Assembly (NCBI GenBank): GCA_946902875.1
Contig: OX336345.1
Coordinates: forward strand, 8,091,395-8,155,394
From: Nematopogon swammerdamellus
Taxonomy: Eukaryota > Arthropoda > Insecta > Lepidoptera > Adelidae
DNA: 64,000 nucleotides
Reading direction: 5' to 3'
Position numbers and translations under genes: made by a program. The notes beneath the pieces were generated by a model, which saw only the letters and a list, made by a program, of their open reading frames with translations, was not told where the DNA came from and made no database searches. Below, one piece after another: positions 1 to 11,865 of this stretch. Position 1 is the stretch's first letter; every line of letters begins with the position of its first letter.

Positions 1-54
1 GCGGGTTTCCTAAAACCACAAGCATGCAAATAATACAATCATCAATAATCATGA

Positions 55-455
55 ATCAATGCTAATAATAAAATATATGTAAGGCATAGTCATGGAGTCA
101 GTTACTTTGTTTTACGAGATATTACGTTTGTAGACTCTATGTATGATACTAAAACTAAATTGACGATTTTTAGAAATATTTTCTGTATGCATGTATGTAT
201 GTTCCTCCATAATTCTTAAACAGATCATATAAATTCGATTAAACTAGTACAAGCACATTTGATTATACGGGACACAGGACAGGCTAAATAAAATTCAGTT
301 CCGGTTACGCTAAGATGTGGCTCTCATACAAACCATTCGCTTTGTATGAGAGCCACATCTCCGCGCGCCGAAATAAAGGTACGGTACCGGGCTTACTTAC
401 TTTCTTCTTTTTAAATACGAATTTCACGCGAGCGAAGCCGCGGGCAAAAGCTAAT
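55..455 (-). repeat. interspersed repeat with CCGCGGGC terminus, copy 1
   Basis: The block ends in a GCGAGCGAAGCCGCGGGC motif near 431-450 and is, in reverse complement, similar to the block at 47081-47445 along most of its length. It resembles short Helitron-like/Lep1-type repeats of Lepidoptera; the family name is inferred, the similarity between the two copies is seen. This copy carries a perfect inverted duplication (about 311-358: 20-nt arms around an 8-nt loop) that the other copy lacks. It has no coding capacity. Confidence 0.7.
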
Positions 456-567
456 AAAATAAGCAAAATAAAATGAAATAAATACGTGTGTATAATTTAC
501 TGACGGCTTAATGTCCGTCCACTAGGGACGAAGTAAACTACATGCAATTAATATTTATGGCAATAGC

Positions 568-1380
568 GTGTATATCTTTTTTGAATTCTCTGTCGTGGAG
601 TGTTTACTGCATGAGTTAAAATGCAGTTCGCGTTCTAGGAATGCGGAGCTGGATCCCAGTTGCAGTTGCACATGTTGCACTCACTTCCTGCTCGGCGAGT
701 CATGCGTGCGCGGTCTACGCTGCGGAGGCGGCGGCGCATTAGCGAGGAAAGGGCTGCTTAGGGTTGCTAGGTGCCCGGGATTTCCGGGATCATCCCGGGC
801 TAGGCTCCGATGTCTTGTGTCCCGACCGAAGGATCATTTTGTCCCGGAGAGTGCAATTTGTCCCAGGAAGAAAAATATGTATGTACGTACATATTATGAC
901 TTGACGTCACGCAAAAAAGTCAGCACAGAGTGGAATCGGTCGGTCGATGCCTATTCCCAATTCAGTGGTCGATGCCGATACGATATACAATCCGACATGT
1001 AGAGTACACACACACACACACCCTTTCACACACACACACACTCACACACGGTGCAGCTTTGACTCTCCGCGCTTAAAAAAACAGTAAAAGCTCGCCGTAA
1101 AAATTATACAGAAAAATATTGGTCTTTCATTTCTGCACTCTATTTATGAAGGACTACATACCTATATATGTCCCGGGAAAGCTAACATCAGATCTGGCAA
1201 ACAGATGCAGATGCAGTCAACACTTTGATCTAGTGCTAAAATGAAAAGCACTTTGACTTTATTAGCTTAGTTGGAAAAAAACGTAAGATACGAGTACATA
1301 TACGTGAATGGAACATTAGCTCAATATCGAGAAGAGCGAAGAAAATCTAGGAAAGGTAGATAGATTATGGTTTTTTATAG
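568..1380. other. no gene seen; contains a CA repeat
   Basis: An open frame at 568-1002 has arbitrary composition and no recognisable domain, so it is not called a gene. A (CA)n microsatellite with interruptions lies at 1005-1049. The rest is unremarkable AT-rich sequence. Confidence 0.5.
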
Positions 1381-1389
1381 AAAGCTCGA

Positions 1390-1640
1390 CCCGATATGGC
1401 GCCGAGCCACACACACATAGGTAACGCCGCCCATGGACATCCGGTCGTATGCAGGGGTTGCGATGCGAATGCCATGGCGGCCTGACCGGTGTTTATTCAC
1501 GGCTCTCTTGAAAGACCCGAGACTGTACTTGGGGTTTGAGCATGGAGAGAGGGCATATGGGCGTTCCAGAGTTAGCTGGTTCTTTGGAAGAAAGATCTAC
1601 AGAACCGATTATTGCAGGTTATTAGAATATTGATGTAGGT
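1390..1640 (-). mobile_element. 3' end fragment of a non-LTR retrotransposon (Jockey/R1-like)
   Basis: On the minus strand this matches the C-terminal RT-ORF tail and 3' UTR also seen at 5775-6125, 42060-42390 and 56865-57105. Shared landmarks are a conserved 'cagaaccgatt' and a 'cccatggacat' block about 200 bp apart. It is too short and decayed to encode anything. The LINE assignment comes from continuity with RT-coding sequence in the 41420-42390 copy. Confidence 0.65.
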
Positions 1641-1984
1641 TCATGTTTACGGTCCTGTTTATTTATCCTTGTGTAGGTTAAGGTAATTAAGTCGGTGGTT
1701 AGATAGTTAAAAGGTCAAACACAATAGACACAGGGAACTGTAGCGAACATTCTACGTACCCCCAGCCTTGAAATGTAATGCCGGTCTCTCCCTTTTCTAA
1801 GTAATACATTCCTTAGCTTAATTGAATAATTGTCAATTGTCCGGAGCAAGTTCGGAATGATGGCGGTGACCCGCAGCTGCAGCGCAACCGACACTGACTG
1901 AAGCTCTGTCTGACAAATAACTAATATTTTTTTATCTATGCGTTTTAAAATTAATAAAAAAAAAATATTTGTATTGTATATTAT

Positions 1985-2250
1985 TTATTAAAGACGTAAA
2001 GTTTGTAAGTTTGTAAGTTTGGATGTAGGAGGCGATCTCCGAAAATACTCATCCGATTTAAAAAAATATTTAACCAATATTTAGAATGATCCATTCTAAA
2101 TATTGGTCAAAGAATTTTTTGCAGGATGAACCGTAGGAACATAGACTATGCGAGCGTAGGAACATAGACTATGCGAGCGTAGGAACATAGACTATGCGAG
2201 CGTAGGAACATAGACTATGCGAGCGAAGCCGCGGGCAAAGGCTAGTATAA
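1985..2250. repeat. CCGCGGGC-terminus repeat with 23-bp tandem array and hairpin
   Basis: The block ends in a GCGAAGCCGCGGGC motif at about 2221-2238 like the copies at 431 and 30799. Immediately before it, a 23-bp unit (aggaacatagactatgcgag plus three bases) is repeated four times at 2135-2226. A perfect 16-nt hairpin with a 3-nt loop lies at 2073-2107. The array looks like slippage or unequal exchange at the end of a mobile repeat; that mechanism is inference. Confidence 0.7.
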
Positions 2251-2329
2251 TATAAAGAGCACCTTCCTCTGATAAGTCACATGATGCACTTGAAAAAAAA
2301 AATTACTTTATAATTTGTCCCCCAAAATC

Positions 2330-2550
2330 GAAATTCGTTCATTGACCCTACACGTCCGTGATTGGGTCATCCATCAAACTCTATAGTAGGTACTTAGCTA
2401 TATGTAAAAATTTCAACTTTTTCGTCCGGTAGATTCGGAGAAAATAAGGTTCCTCAGAGAGTGTGATAGACAGACACCAGAACGATCCTATAAGGGTTCA
2501 GTTTTCCGCTTTTGGGGTACGGAACCCATCGATGACGGAACCCTAATACA
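2330..2550. repeat. interspersed repeat containing 'acggaaccc' motifs
   Basis: A segment with 'gacagacaccagaacgat' followed by 'ggggtacggaaccc' is similar to a segment near 13780-13870 in this window. Such blocks are common interspersed sequence in moth genomes. No ORF is present. Confidence 0.5.
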
Positions 2551-2559
2551 ACAAAATTA

Positions 2560-3410
2560 AAGCTAAAGTAGATTTTTTTTTTATTTATCGCCGATATGTA
2601 AACCCGCGTGGTAAGCTCGCTTGACAGCACCTTTTTTCCGACTACAGCGAAACCAAGACAATGAACATGTTTTGGCCATGAAACTAATAAGTAGGTACAG
2701 TTTTTTGCTGACAGGCATGCATTTTCAATATTTTATGCACTCTGACCTGATCAAGTTATAAGTATTAAATATTAGGTAGTTTTTATAAAACAATTTTTAA
2801 CTGCATCTTCTGTCGTAAAAAAAATGAAGGGCCCACCCACACAAGGGCATCCATCGGCTCACGCACGCACGCCACGGACCATTCATAATGCGTGTGGGAG
2901 CGAGACAACGCGGCCCTGGCCGGCCAACAACGACGACCGGGGAAGAGAAACCAAGCGAACGAGAGAGCGAGGGAGATTGCATTCCTATTATAAGTTATAA
3001 GTACGATTCCAAATACGAACTGAGAAACCTTCCATGTTCCATCCGTGCGCAAGCGTTGTGTTCTCTCTCGCCTCCATCCATGCAGGCAGCTAGCTAGCCG
3101 GAGGCGCAGCTAGTGATGCATTTGTCATTCTTGTTCAAAAATAAAATATCGATAGAATGTTACATCTTTTCTTCGAAAATTATATCCACAATATCGTGCT
3201 ATCCACTTTGGCTATCCATTCACATTTAAACCCTAGTCGGGACTAGGGTTATAAAAATCGTACCCATGTCGTAGATTTAGTTAAATGTGTCATGTTAGGG
3301 ATGTTCATACAAAATGCATTAGGAAAACATATTTTGTTTAAATCTGAAAAAGCTTAATACTATTACTATTATATATTATATTATATTATAGATTATAGTA
3401 CATGTTTCAA
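2560..3410. other. no gene seen
   Basis: AT-rich sequence with a slightly GC-richer patch at 2880-3110. Small open frames on both strands there have no recognisable domain and overlap one another. An AT dinucleotide-rich run occupies 3355-3400. Confidence 0.45.
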
Positions 3411-3411
3411 G

Positions 3412-3988
3412 TACAAGGTGGGCCAAAAGTAATCAATCACCCTATTGGACGACGCTATAACTTTTCAAAATGGCGGAAAATGTAAATTCTGTTTTGACAT
3501 TTGTGAAGTAAACAGATGCAGAATACACGTCAATAAGCCATGGAACGCTATTCTCCTCAAGAACGCGGAATAATTGAATCCATTTTTTTGCGCAATAATT
3601 CGTCTGTGGTATTGACGCAGCGTGAATTTCGTCGAAGATTTCCGACTTCGGCCAGATCACCCGATTTGACCGCTCCAGACTATTTTTTGTGGGGTTACTT
3701 AAAGTCCCGGGTTTATGTAAACAATCCTCGGACTCTTGAAGCACTTAAAGAACCTATCGCCGGAAGTTCTGACACAAGTGATGAAAAATGCCATAATAAA
3801 AACGAGCCCGTATGGTCATTAATTCTGACGGCGGACACTTGACCGATATCATTTTCTCGATTTAATGAAAAATATTCTAATTCATTAAATAAACATAATC
3901 CATAAGTAGTACCAATGTTTTCCTTTTTAAAAAAAAATTACAGCCAAAGAACATCAGGTCCAGGTGATTACTTTTGGCCCACCTTGTA
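3412..3988 (+). mobile_element. internally deleted mariner/Tc1-type DNA transposon
   Basis: Perfect 24-bp terminal inverted repeats occupy 3412-3435 and 3965-3988, starting and ending with TA as expected for TA target sites of the IS630-Tc1-mariner superfamily. Between them is a shortened transposase frame. At 577 bp the copy is under half the length of an autonomous mariner, so it is non-autonomous. The TIRs are seen; the superfamily follows from the encoded residues and the TA ends. Confidence 0.88.
3540..3842 (+). pseudogene. mariner-type transposase remnant with in-frame internal deletion
   Basis: The 100-codon frame starts with an N-terminal helix-turn-helix-like stretch (MERYSPQERGIIESIF) and jumps after residue 36 straight to the C-terminal catalytic block (RSPDLTAPDYFLWGYLKSRV). 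The D/D/D core between these is missing. The last third loses similarity, consistent with a frameshift. The deletion happens to preserve the frame, but the product cannot be catalytic. Confidence 0.8.
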
Positions 3989-4079
3989 TAATCATTTCGT
4001 GTGCATGACATTTTTACTGACCGTTTAGAAACCGTGAATGTCCATTTATCGATGTTTCGATTTACCTAACATCTTTGCA

Positions 4080-4345
4080 CGGCGCAGCCCGCAGCACAGT
4101 GCAACACAGTGCAGTGCAGCCCACAGAGCAGTGAGGTAGTTATTCGATGGTGGTGCAGCCGCTGCCGCAGATATCTGCCTACTCTCAGACAGCACAGACA
4201 GAAACACAACCAGTTATACGACTCCTTTGTCGCAGCGCGAAATGCCGACGACGACGACGACGAAGCTGACGACGACACCGACGACGACACGACGACGCGA
4301 CGACAATGACGACGACACGACACGCCACCGGCCACCACCACCACC
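4080..4345. repeat. low-complexity GAC/CAG-rich tract
   Basis: 4080-4140 repeats short 'cacagtgca' units and 4238-4345 is a run of GAC triplets with interruptions. Open frames across it (for example 4066-4353 minus and 4109-4309 plus) consist of homopolymeric Ser/Asp/Arg caused by the repeat and are not called. Confidence 0.75.
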
Positions 4346-4424
4346 CAACCCACCGGCTAGGCTAGACAGCACAGCTGTTGTCACATCCCTGCCTGTCTCT
4401 GTATAATTAAGGAGGGAGGAGTGG

Positions 4425-4500
4425 AGGACTCAGCATGCGACCGAATGTCCACGGGGGTCTTTAGACACTTTATGGGTGGATCAATGACAACGGGTACGTT
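4425..4500 (+). repeat. short fragment of the LINE 3' tail family
   Basis: A 'catgcgaccgaatgtccac' block followed by 'tagacacttta' matches the 3' tail at 6060-6110 and 42320-42360. It is truncated on both sides. Confidence 0.5.
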
Positions 4501-4504
4501 GTCA

Positions 4505-4895
4505 CCATATAATCAAGCGCGGGTGGCCAAGTGGTTTGTTTGTACATAGGCTTCTCATGCGAGAGTTCCGAGGTTCGAATCCGTTCGGTGTGTGCCAATG
4601 AGTTTGCTTCACCGTTCGGAACCGGTGTAAAACTGTAGGTCCCTTCCCTTTCCCCTTACTAGGTGGTATGCTCAAATTGTAGCCGACGGGTGATACCACC
4701 GTACTGGATGTAAGATGGCCGCATAGTAGCATCGGTTGTGTTCTCCTCGAGTCCAGTATAGCCAGCAATCCAGTGAAGTCTCCGGTATGGCACCTACCTT
4801 CTCGGAGGTGATATTGGCTGGTCGGAGCATGTGCTTTGGCCCCTCCGACTCAGCCACCCATACCGGATTAAATAAGAAATAAATAAAAATTAAAA
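4505..4895 (+). mobile_element. tRNA-derived SINE
   Basis: The head carries RNA polymerase III promoter elements: a box A-like TGGCCAAGTGG at 4524-4534 and a box B GGTTCGAATCC at 4572-4582. The tRNA-related part is followed by a body starting 'aaaactgtaggtccctt' and an A-rich end near 4870-4895. The body is shared with other copies in this window (13485, 26875), so this is a SINE and not a functional tRNA gene. The acceptor and anticodon stems do not fold convincingly. Confidence 0.82.
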
Positions 4896-5016
4896 TCAAA
4901 TAAAACAAAATAATTGTAAAGTATTTTATTGTTGGGAAACTTGAAAAAAAAAATTATAAATTACCACTGAAAGTCATACCACTGGTAGCATCTCTCCACT
5001 GTGGACAGAACGCGGA

Positions 5017-5511
5017 GTGCGGGTGGCGCGGGGGTGTGCATGCTCGCTCGCTCACTCCCCCTCACTCACTCACTCCCCCTCACTCACTCAGCCAGCCGGC
5101 AGACTCACCCACCCATTCCACTCCGCCCGCACTCGTGAGTCGCGGTCTCATGGGCACCGTACGCGTCGTTTCGTCGTCGTCGCCGCCGACCGGCTCGCCT
5201 GCGCGTCTCGCGTGATACATACAACCACACAAAACATTGTTATTCGAAAAGTATAATGTATGTTTTGTGAAGTCAGTCTCTTGTTACATTTATAAAAAGT
5301 TTACGAAAGTGTTCGTTATGTATGAATCAGTGTGAATCTTCTAAGTGATCGCTCGGATGGTCTGTGAAGTGCACGTTGGATTGCATACTCGTACGATTGG
5401 CAAGAAGCGTTAGTTGCGAAGAAATACCGAAAATATTACTTTCACTGGATTGAAAGAGATTGTTTTCTTTCGGAATTTTCGGACCACATCGAACAAGAGC
5501 GGAAAAGAGAG
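5017..5511 (+). other. candidate promoter and 5' UTR exon with splice donor
   Basis: This GC- and CpG-richer stretch (5017-5220) grades into AT-rich leader-like sequence without repeat similarity and ends in a strong donor, GAG|GTAGGT, at 5511/5512. An initiator-like TCAGT lies near 5270. It is unusual in being non-repetitive among transposons. It could be the non-coding first exon of the PEAK-like gene whose first seen coding exon begins behind an acceptor at 51996. That link is inference; it could also belong to another transcript. A 79-codon frame at 5017-5256 is compositionally simple and not called. Confidence 0.35.
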
Positions 5512-5569
5512 GTAGGTACCTACAATTTTATTTAATTAAAATAAATAAACACAAAGAAATTCAAATTTA

Positions 5570-5650
5570 AGTCTCCTCAGTCATGGCACCTTCTCGTCGG
5601 AGGTGATATCGGCTGGTCGAATCGGAGCATGTGGCTGACCCCCGAAAAAA
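5570..5650 (+). repeat. SINE 3' end fragment
   Basis: The 'ggaggtgatatcggctggtc' block matches the 3' part of the SINE at 4800-4860, ending in a short A run. It is 5' truncated. Confidence 0.5.
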
Positions 5651-5774
5651 CAAGAAAACTAATTCCTCCAAAGTTCTAGGTAGGTACTTATTCCTCCAAC
5701 GTTCTGAAATTTTTATTGATTCGTAATAAACATTAGGTATCAAGGAAATACCAAATATACTTCTTCTGTAGCTT

Positions 5775-6125
5775 ATTCCATGGGGAGCGCTCGGAGGAGC
5801 TGTTTGACGCGATCCCCTTTCCACCTCCTCACAACGCGCACTAGGCAGGGATTGTTGCATCCCTAAACGCTGGACTCACCGCGGAGCGGATGTTAAGGTG
5901 CCAATCGGTTCTGCAGATCTTTCCTCCACAGAATCGGTAAACTCTGAATGCTCTCCCTCCCTACCCACATAGTTCCGCCCAAGTACCTACTGTATCGGGT
6001 CCGTCAGAGTCATAGAGGACTGTGAACAGGCACCTGTCGGGCCATTATGGCACTCGCAGCCGCATGCGACCGAATGTCCATAGGCGTCATTAGACACCTC
6101 ATGACCGAGTCACATGTCGCGTTTA
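5775..6125 (+). mobile_element. LINE 3' end fragment (RT C-terminus and 3' UTR)
   Basis: The sequence corresponds to the region after RT in Jockey/R1-like elements, with conceptual SFLHRTGKLWNALP-type residues spread over several frames, followed by the 3' tail shared with 42060-42390. Indels break the frame. Only about 350 bp remain. Confidence 0.62.
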
Positions 6126-6504
6126 CTATAAAAAAACATTTAGAGTAAGTGCTCACCAAATAAGTAAATAAAAGCGTTTAATTTAAATTTTAATCCAATT
6201 GTATAAACTTTAAATTTTAAACCATACAAGTAATTGAGAAATAGGTACCTATAACCAGGTCCATTTCTGAAACCAATACAAGTTACACAACCTGTAGAAT
6301 TACTGCATTCAACAGTTTAAATAAAATCATACACACATGCATACGAGTACCTACATAGGTACAAAGTTTAATGTAATGTATGTAGATGTCATGTCATTGA
6401 TAAACGCTTCGACTAAATAAACAGAAAGGAACTTCTGGCTACATACAGCTGCCGCGCCGCCGCGCCGCCGCACCGCCTCTTTCCCGCGTCCCTAGGGATG
6501 CCCC

Positions 6505-6820
6505 AGCTAGGGTTACCATTTCGAAATTTGAAAAGTCCTGACAAAAAGCGGAGACTTTAAAAAAGTCGGAACATTTTAATCACAAAGTAAAATTATAAAT
6601 CCCGCGAAGTTGATGAGTTTAAGTTGAGATGAGAGCAACTAGTTGTATGTAGTTTAATAAAGATCGAAGAAGCAATTAATACTTACGTTTTATTTTTAAG
6701 TAAGTCAAAAACCCGGACAGTTGGGCCGCGCGCGCGCCGCGGCCTCGACGACGACGCGACGAGACGGCGGCGGCAGTAGGAGAAGTCCGGACAAATTCGG
6801 ACGGATGGTAATCCCAGTCC
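6505..6820. repeat. interspersed repeat with inverted GGTTACCAT ends, copy 1
   Basis: Begins with 'agggttaccatttcgaaa' and ends with 'cggacggatggtaatccc', which are inverted relatives of one another. A second copy is at 32148-32780. The interior is GC-rich (6725-6785, GCGCGC and CGACGACG runs). The superfamily is not recognised. Confidence 0.55.
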
Positions 6821-7254
6821 CGAGCGACAGTGGCTAGTGGCTACGCGGCCAGTTCGCGGCCCCTCCCTAGTGTCAATAGCTGGCCATTTAACGGTGAAAG
6901 TTTTTACGCCAATTGCACATACTTAAATAGTGGAATTTGATCTCTTCCTGACATCGCGTTTTATGTCTATGTATGTCGTAATCGAACTATATTACCCGGA
7001 TAGCAGAAAGATCGTTTTACCAAATGGCCAATGGATAATTTAATGTAATAGGCACCTATGATATTTTATTTAATGTGTGTGGTGGGTGCTTTGGCTATTA
7101 GCTTTCCTAAAAATATATAAGTATTTGAAGGTCCTCGTAAAATCAACATATCACGTGATATCTCCATAGACATCGTCATTCTTCTCCTATAAAAAGTTCC
7201 CAAATGTTTGGACTGAACATGGACTGAAGCCTCCGTTTTTAGGAAGGATGAATT

Positions 7255-7410
7255 TAAGGTTAAGGTTATTATGGCGGATATAACAAAAAAAAAAATACAA
7301 AAAGTAAAAAGTAAAAAATTAAGGAACGTGTTTTTTCAATAGTTTTTTTTTTGTGGTGCGGAAACCTCGGTGCGCGAGTTCGACTCGCACTTGCCAGTTT
7401 TTAAGACATT
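7255..7410. repeat. repeat ending in 'gcgcgagt...actcgcac' stem
   Basis: Shares the 'attatggcggatataac' start, poly-A/T middle and 'cctcggtgcgcgagt' stem end with the block at 27540-27697. The last 50 bases also appear as the 71-bp element at 20442. Non-coding. Confidence 0.55.
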
Positions 7411-8570
7411 TCGGGACGGGGACGATTGCCTCTTCTCCGGCTTATAAAAACACTCTAGGGAATAGCCATACTAACAGGTTATGTCCGGGCGGTGAATTTA
7501 GTTTTTCCGCAAAGTAGCCATGTCTGACCAGTGGATGACCTGTTAAATAAAAAAAAAAATCTCGAAAAGTATTGATCTCTTCGGGCTAATTCTCTCACTA
7601 ATATTCTTCTAACCTCCTAAACTACAGGATATAACTACCAGCAATTTGCTATCAAACCTGCCATTAACTAACCCTCACCCGACATTTCCTCATCACCTCG
7701 ACTCGAAGTCCTTCTAGAAAATATTTTTATCGACCTGATTTGTGGACAATGATTCATATCACACTCGATATCACATACCTTCATTGCTGACATCCTCTGT
7801 TTTAAAGGGCGACCTAATTATCAACTCCAGATTATATCTGGCTGGTCATGTTTTTAAAACGAAGTACTTATAGATAAAAACGTAATTGTCCTTTTAAACT
7901 AAAAAGTTATTTGTGTTAACAAATTCAGTTACTACTGGTGCTTAATAAATAACATAAGAGTTTTATTTAAACCTAAATGGTGTACCGTGTTTTAATTTTT
8001 CATCCTTGATCCTTTATTTTACTTCATCAAGTCCTCTAAAGTGAAAAATTTTGAGCTGGCAACCTACCAGTAAATCTTACGTCCGAGCATCGTTAAGCAT
8101 GTACCATCTATACATATAATATACACCTTTAAAAACACCTTTACCGTCCCATCGGACGAAAGATACCAAAAGTTGTAATATAAAAAAACGATCTCGCTGT
8201 TCAACAAAATTATCTTTGTACATTATTAACAGCTATTGTGATTATTCATAACTTTCTGGTACGTGGTGAGAATTATTACGTGGCGTGGTGGCAACTGACA
8301 ACGATTGTGATTTGTGACACTATCACTAATGGCAGATTCAAGAATCGTGTGCCCGATTCACCGTCGTTCACGGAATTGCGGTTGCTTGCGATTGCGTTAT
8401 GGGTTTCGAGGAGCGACGAGCTGCATATTCAATTAATGACGTTCTGAGTGGTTTTGCGGGTGATGACAAGTGTAGGTACTTACCTAATGGGTCTAACTAA
8501 TGGCTGCACTAAAGCGGTCCGTGTACTCCCTGTAACATTAAATATTAATGCCTTTTGAACAGCGTCCGAA

Positions 8571-9015
8571 CTGACTGAATTTGATGGAAAACTGAGTGTC
8601 AGTAGTCTAAACATAAAGTTAATTCATTCTTCATTACCATCAAGATTTGATTACAAACAAAGAAAGGATTCTGATTACATTACAGTCGGTGATTTCTGAC
8701 TTCTGATACGTAAGAACTTTGGCAGACATGACCTTGCAGCATGAAAGACGTGCAGTTTTACTCCTGTAATCGATTCACCATACAACACGTACCATTCAAG
8801 TTTGCCGTTCTTTGGAATGCAACGCCATAGTGACGTCAACCTGAGTTGGACGTTTTGTAATATTGGACTATAAAATTAACATTCACATTCGTAAATGTAA
8901 CTGTAATCACAATCCTTACTTTATTTGTAATCAAATCTTTGATGGTAATGAAGAATGAATGTAGGTACTTTATATTCAGACTACTGACACACCGTTTTCC
9001 ATCCAGTTCAGTCAG
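8571..9015. repeat. long imperfect inverted repeat (foldback)
   Basis: The arm at 8571-8686 is the imperfect reverse complement of 8900-9015, about 116 nt each, with a 213-nt spacer. No transposase is present and I cannot define terminal repeats outside the arms. It could be a decayed MITE or two copies of one repeat in opposite orientation. Confidence 0.65.
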
Positions 9016-9019
9016 TGTA

Positions 9020-10800
9020 GCCGTCTGCGACCAATGGGAAGGACTGGCATTGCACCCATATTCATCATAAGCAAATACATAACAACAAGAGAAGTAGGGA
9101 ACAATATAAGGAGGCAAAAAACCGTTAAAAAAATATGTCACCTAACCTGAATTGATGTGATCGATTACAAGATGCAGTTAACCAGTGTGCCGTAACTACG
9201 GCCGACCGCTTCTAACCAGAGACAGCACTATAACTGTTGGCCTCAAGAAACACTTTCGCGGTAAGTACGTGCTTTGGAAGAGGTACAGACAGATTTCTAA
9301 AGTTTCGCGAAACAATGAATGAATTCAAAACACTTGGTGACTGGTGATTGTGGGCAAGACTATTGCGTTCAGCCGAAAATTAATAATTACTCGTATAAAC
9401 GATCTGGGCACCATAACACATCATAACATACTTACCTGTAACAATCGATGCCTGTAACAGGTAGTTTGAATGTCATTGCCTATAATCAATTTTATTATCA
9501 CCATATATAATCGGGTCGTTGGATGTTGCTTGGTATCTCCGATTTTGTTTCCCTAAGAAGAGCGGAATAAAAGAAACGAGGATTATTAATTATATAAAAG
9601 GCTATAATAAAATTATAATCTTTGTTCTGTGATTACACGGTACACAGATTACGGGGACATAAATTCACACCATTCTTGCACCGATATTCTTGTGATAGTA
9701 ATGAATGCCTCAATATTCGAAATTCAAATCGTCAATTCTTACGATCGATTAGTGTTGTGCTTGTGTTGTGTTGTGTTGTGTGATGTAATATTGATGAGAT
9801 ATCGAGCTCATTCGGTCAGGCAGGAAGTAAAATTCGATAGCCGATTACCATATAGAGTAATATCGCACCGATTACAACATTTTGAGCATTTCGGTGTTGA
9901 GGCGGAAGAATCGATGGCAATCAGTCACGATACGGTTATTGTGCAAACACGGCTTACGATTAATGTGTGTAAATAAATGAATGTGTTATCTATGATGCGT
10001 TCCTTGTGGAATACTATCGATGTAAAACTGTAGTGATAGTGATGTGATGGTGACTCAGTCTCGTACTATCTACTTATATATATACTGTGTGTCCCAGTTC
10101 GACCGGATTTGCTTACCACCACAGGATTCCTCGTTGAATAATCGTCAAAAAAATTTAGTAGCACTTTTTTTCTAGCACTCCTCTTTTTCGAGATCATCGC
10201 CACTAAAAGGTCAGTTTCCGATGTTGGGTTTTGGCGTCCCTTTCCTAACGCATAAAACCTCGATTATCTCGAAAAAATCGAGTCCTAGGAAAAAATGCTA
10301 CTGAGCTTTTTTTAAGCTTATTAAATGATGAATCCTGTGATGTTATGCAAATAATATGATAAGCAATATAATAATAAATATGCAAAAGTTGCACTGGGAT
10401 ACTTAGGTTAACCTATATTATGTAAACTGAATATCTTGTAGTATAATTTTTCTTATTTGAAAAAAAAATCCTTGCTCCTTTTTTATGCGTTGCAAATGTT
10501 GCATACATTGCAACATTGAACTCTAGTTAAATTGGTTGTCTTACAAAACGCACGCTCAACGCATCCATCAATACAATATGTATTCAATGATATCGCCGTG
10601 CAATAGATAATGATGTGAAGACAGATTACCTCTATCCACAAGCAAGGTTTCCTGTTCCCCACTGTGGGCCTAAAAAAGTAAACGAGGCGTCAAAGAAATA
10701 CTCCAATACTCAGAAACGCTATTGTCACACGTTGCATACATTTTGTCTTTTTACCAGAATGTAGTCTGCGTGCACTCCATCTGCGCGAGACAGAAGATAC
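9020..10800. other. no gene seen
   Basis: AT-rich sequence without recognisable coding content. The frame at 9629-9976 has no domain and its composition is that of random sequence. A TTGTG-type short repeat is at 9755-9782. Confidence 0.45.
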
Positions 10801-10805
10801 TTGAG

Positions 10806-11144
10806 AGCCCATCACAGACGGAGCTATAATATATATTAATATGCTAAGCTATAGGTATATTATGTTATTATAACATTTATATAACAGTTATTATAGCTTG
10901 CTATATATAACATTGTTATAGCAAGCTGTTACAGACGGTAGCTATGCTGTAATATATATTTTGCACTCATTAGCTCTGCGGTCGGCGTACCGTAATATAT
11001 CGTGCTATATCTTTCCACATATTTTGATGAAGTAATAAAAATATATGTAATAGCTGCGTCTGTGGTCACTCGAAGTTTACTATAGAAAATATATCTTAAT
11101 ATGCCTTGCTATGATTTATATTATAGCTCCGTCTGTGATGGGCT
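10806..11144. mobile_element. MITE with 28-bp perfect terminal inverted repeats
   Basis: 10806-10833 and 11117-11144 are perfect 28-bp inverted repeats starting AGCCCATCACAGACGGAGCT. The 339-bp interior is AT-rich with further short TATA-type inverted repeats and related 'cagacgg.agctat' fragments, and has no ORF. Flanking target duplication is not obvious, so the superfamily is left open. Confidence 0.82.
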
Positions 11145-11865
11145 TAAACCAGTGTGCACTTTTCTTTCACTCCTCGGCATGTCGATGCTCCGTCCAGGTA
11201 TTGATATCTAGCTATGCACGTTCGTTACGCGGCGTAAAGAACTGCGAACGGACGGACGCAGCGTGTCTTCTTGTTTCCTCGTCTGTCTGTCGTCTTTCAT
11301 CCATCACCTCGAGTTAGAATAACTCTCATTTATTATAGTTTCTACTCTAGATATAGGTATAGCGCATAATATGATATGACGCCGTGAATTCGTGATACAA
11401 GCATAGAATTTAACATTATTTGGTTGCTGTATTTATTATTTCAGTTGTTCACTGAAAATTAGTTTCTGAAAAACTTAGTTTTGAACAGTATTTTTATTTT
11501 GTTTTTTGAAGAAAACTTTTTTTAAATTACACTTTTTTGTTATTTCTTTAAAAATAATTCGTGGGCATGAGTCGTAAAAAAATCGTAATTAAAAAAAAAA
11601 CGTAAAAATCGCCTACTCAAAATATTCCTCGAGCCCAATCACGAATCACGACAAGGGACTTGGTTAAAATCTTGAATAGGTATATATCTAAAATTAGCCT
11701 AATTTATATATTTGTTCTATTTCATAAAATTAATTTTCTAATTGTAACAATTAAACAATTAAAATAATTAAAATTGAAGTCTTAGATTAAAACTTATTTC
11801 AATGGTTCTAAAATTAGACCTTTTGCGAAAAATACCTGACTGCGAATATTGTATACATCTTCTTA

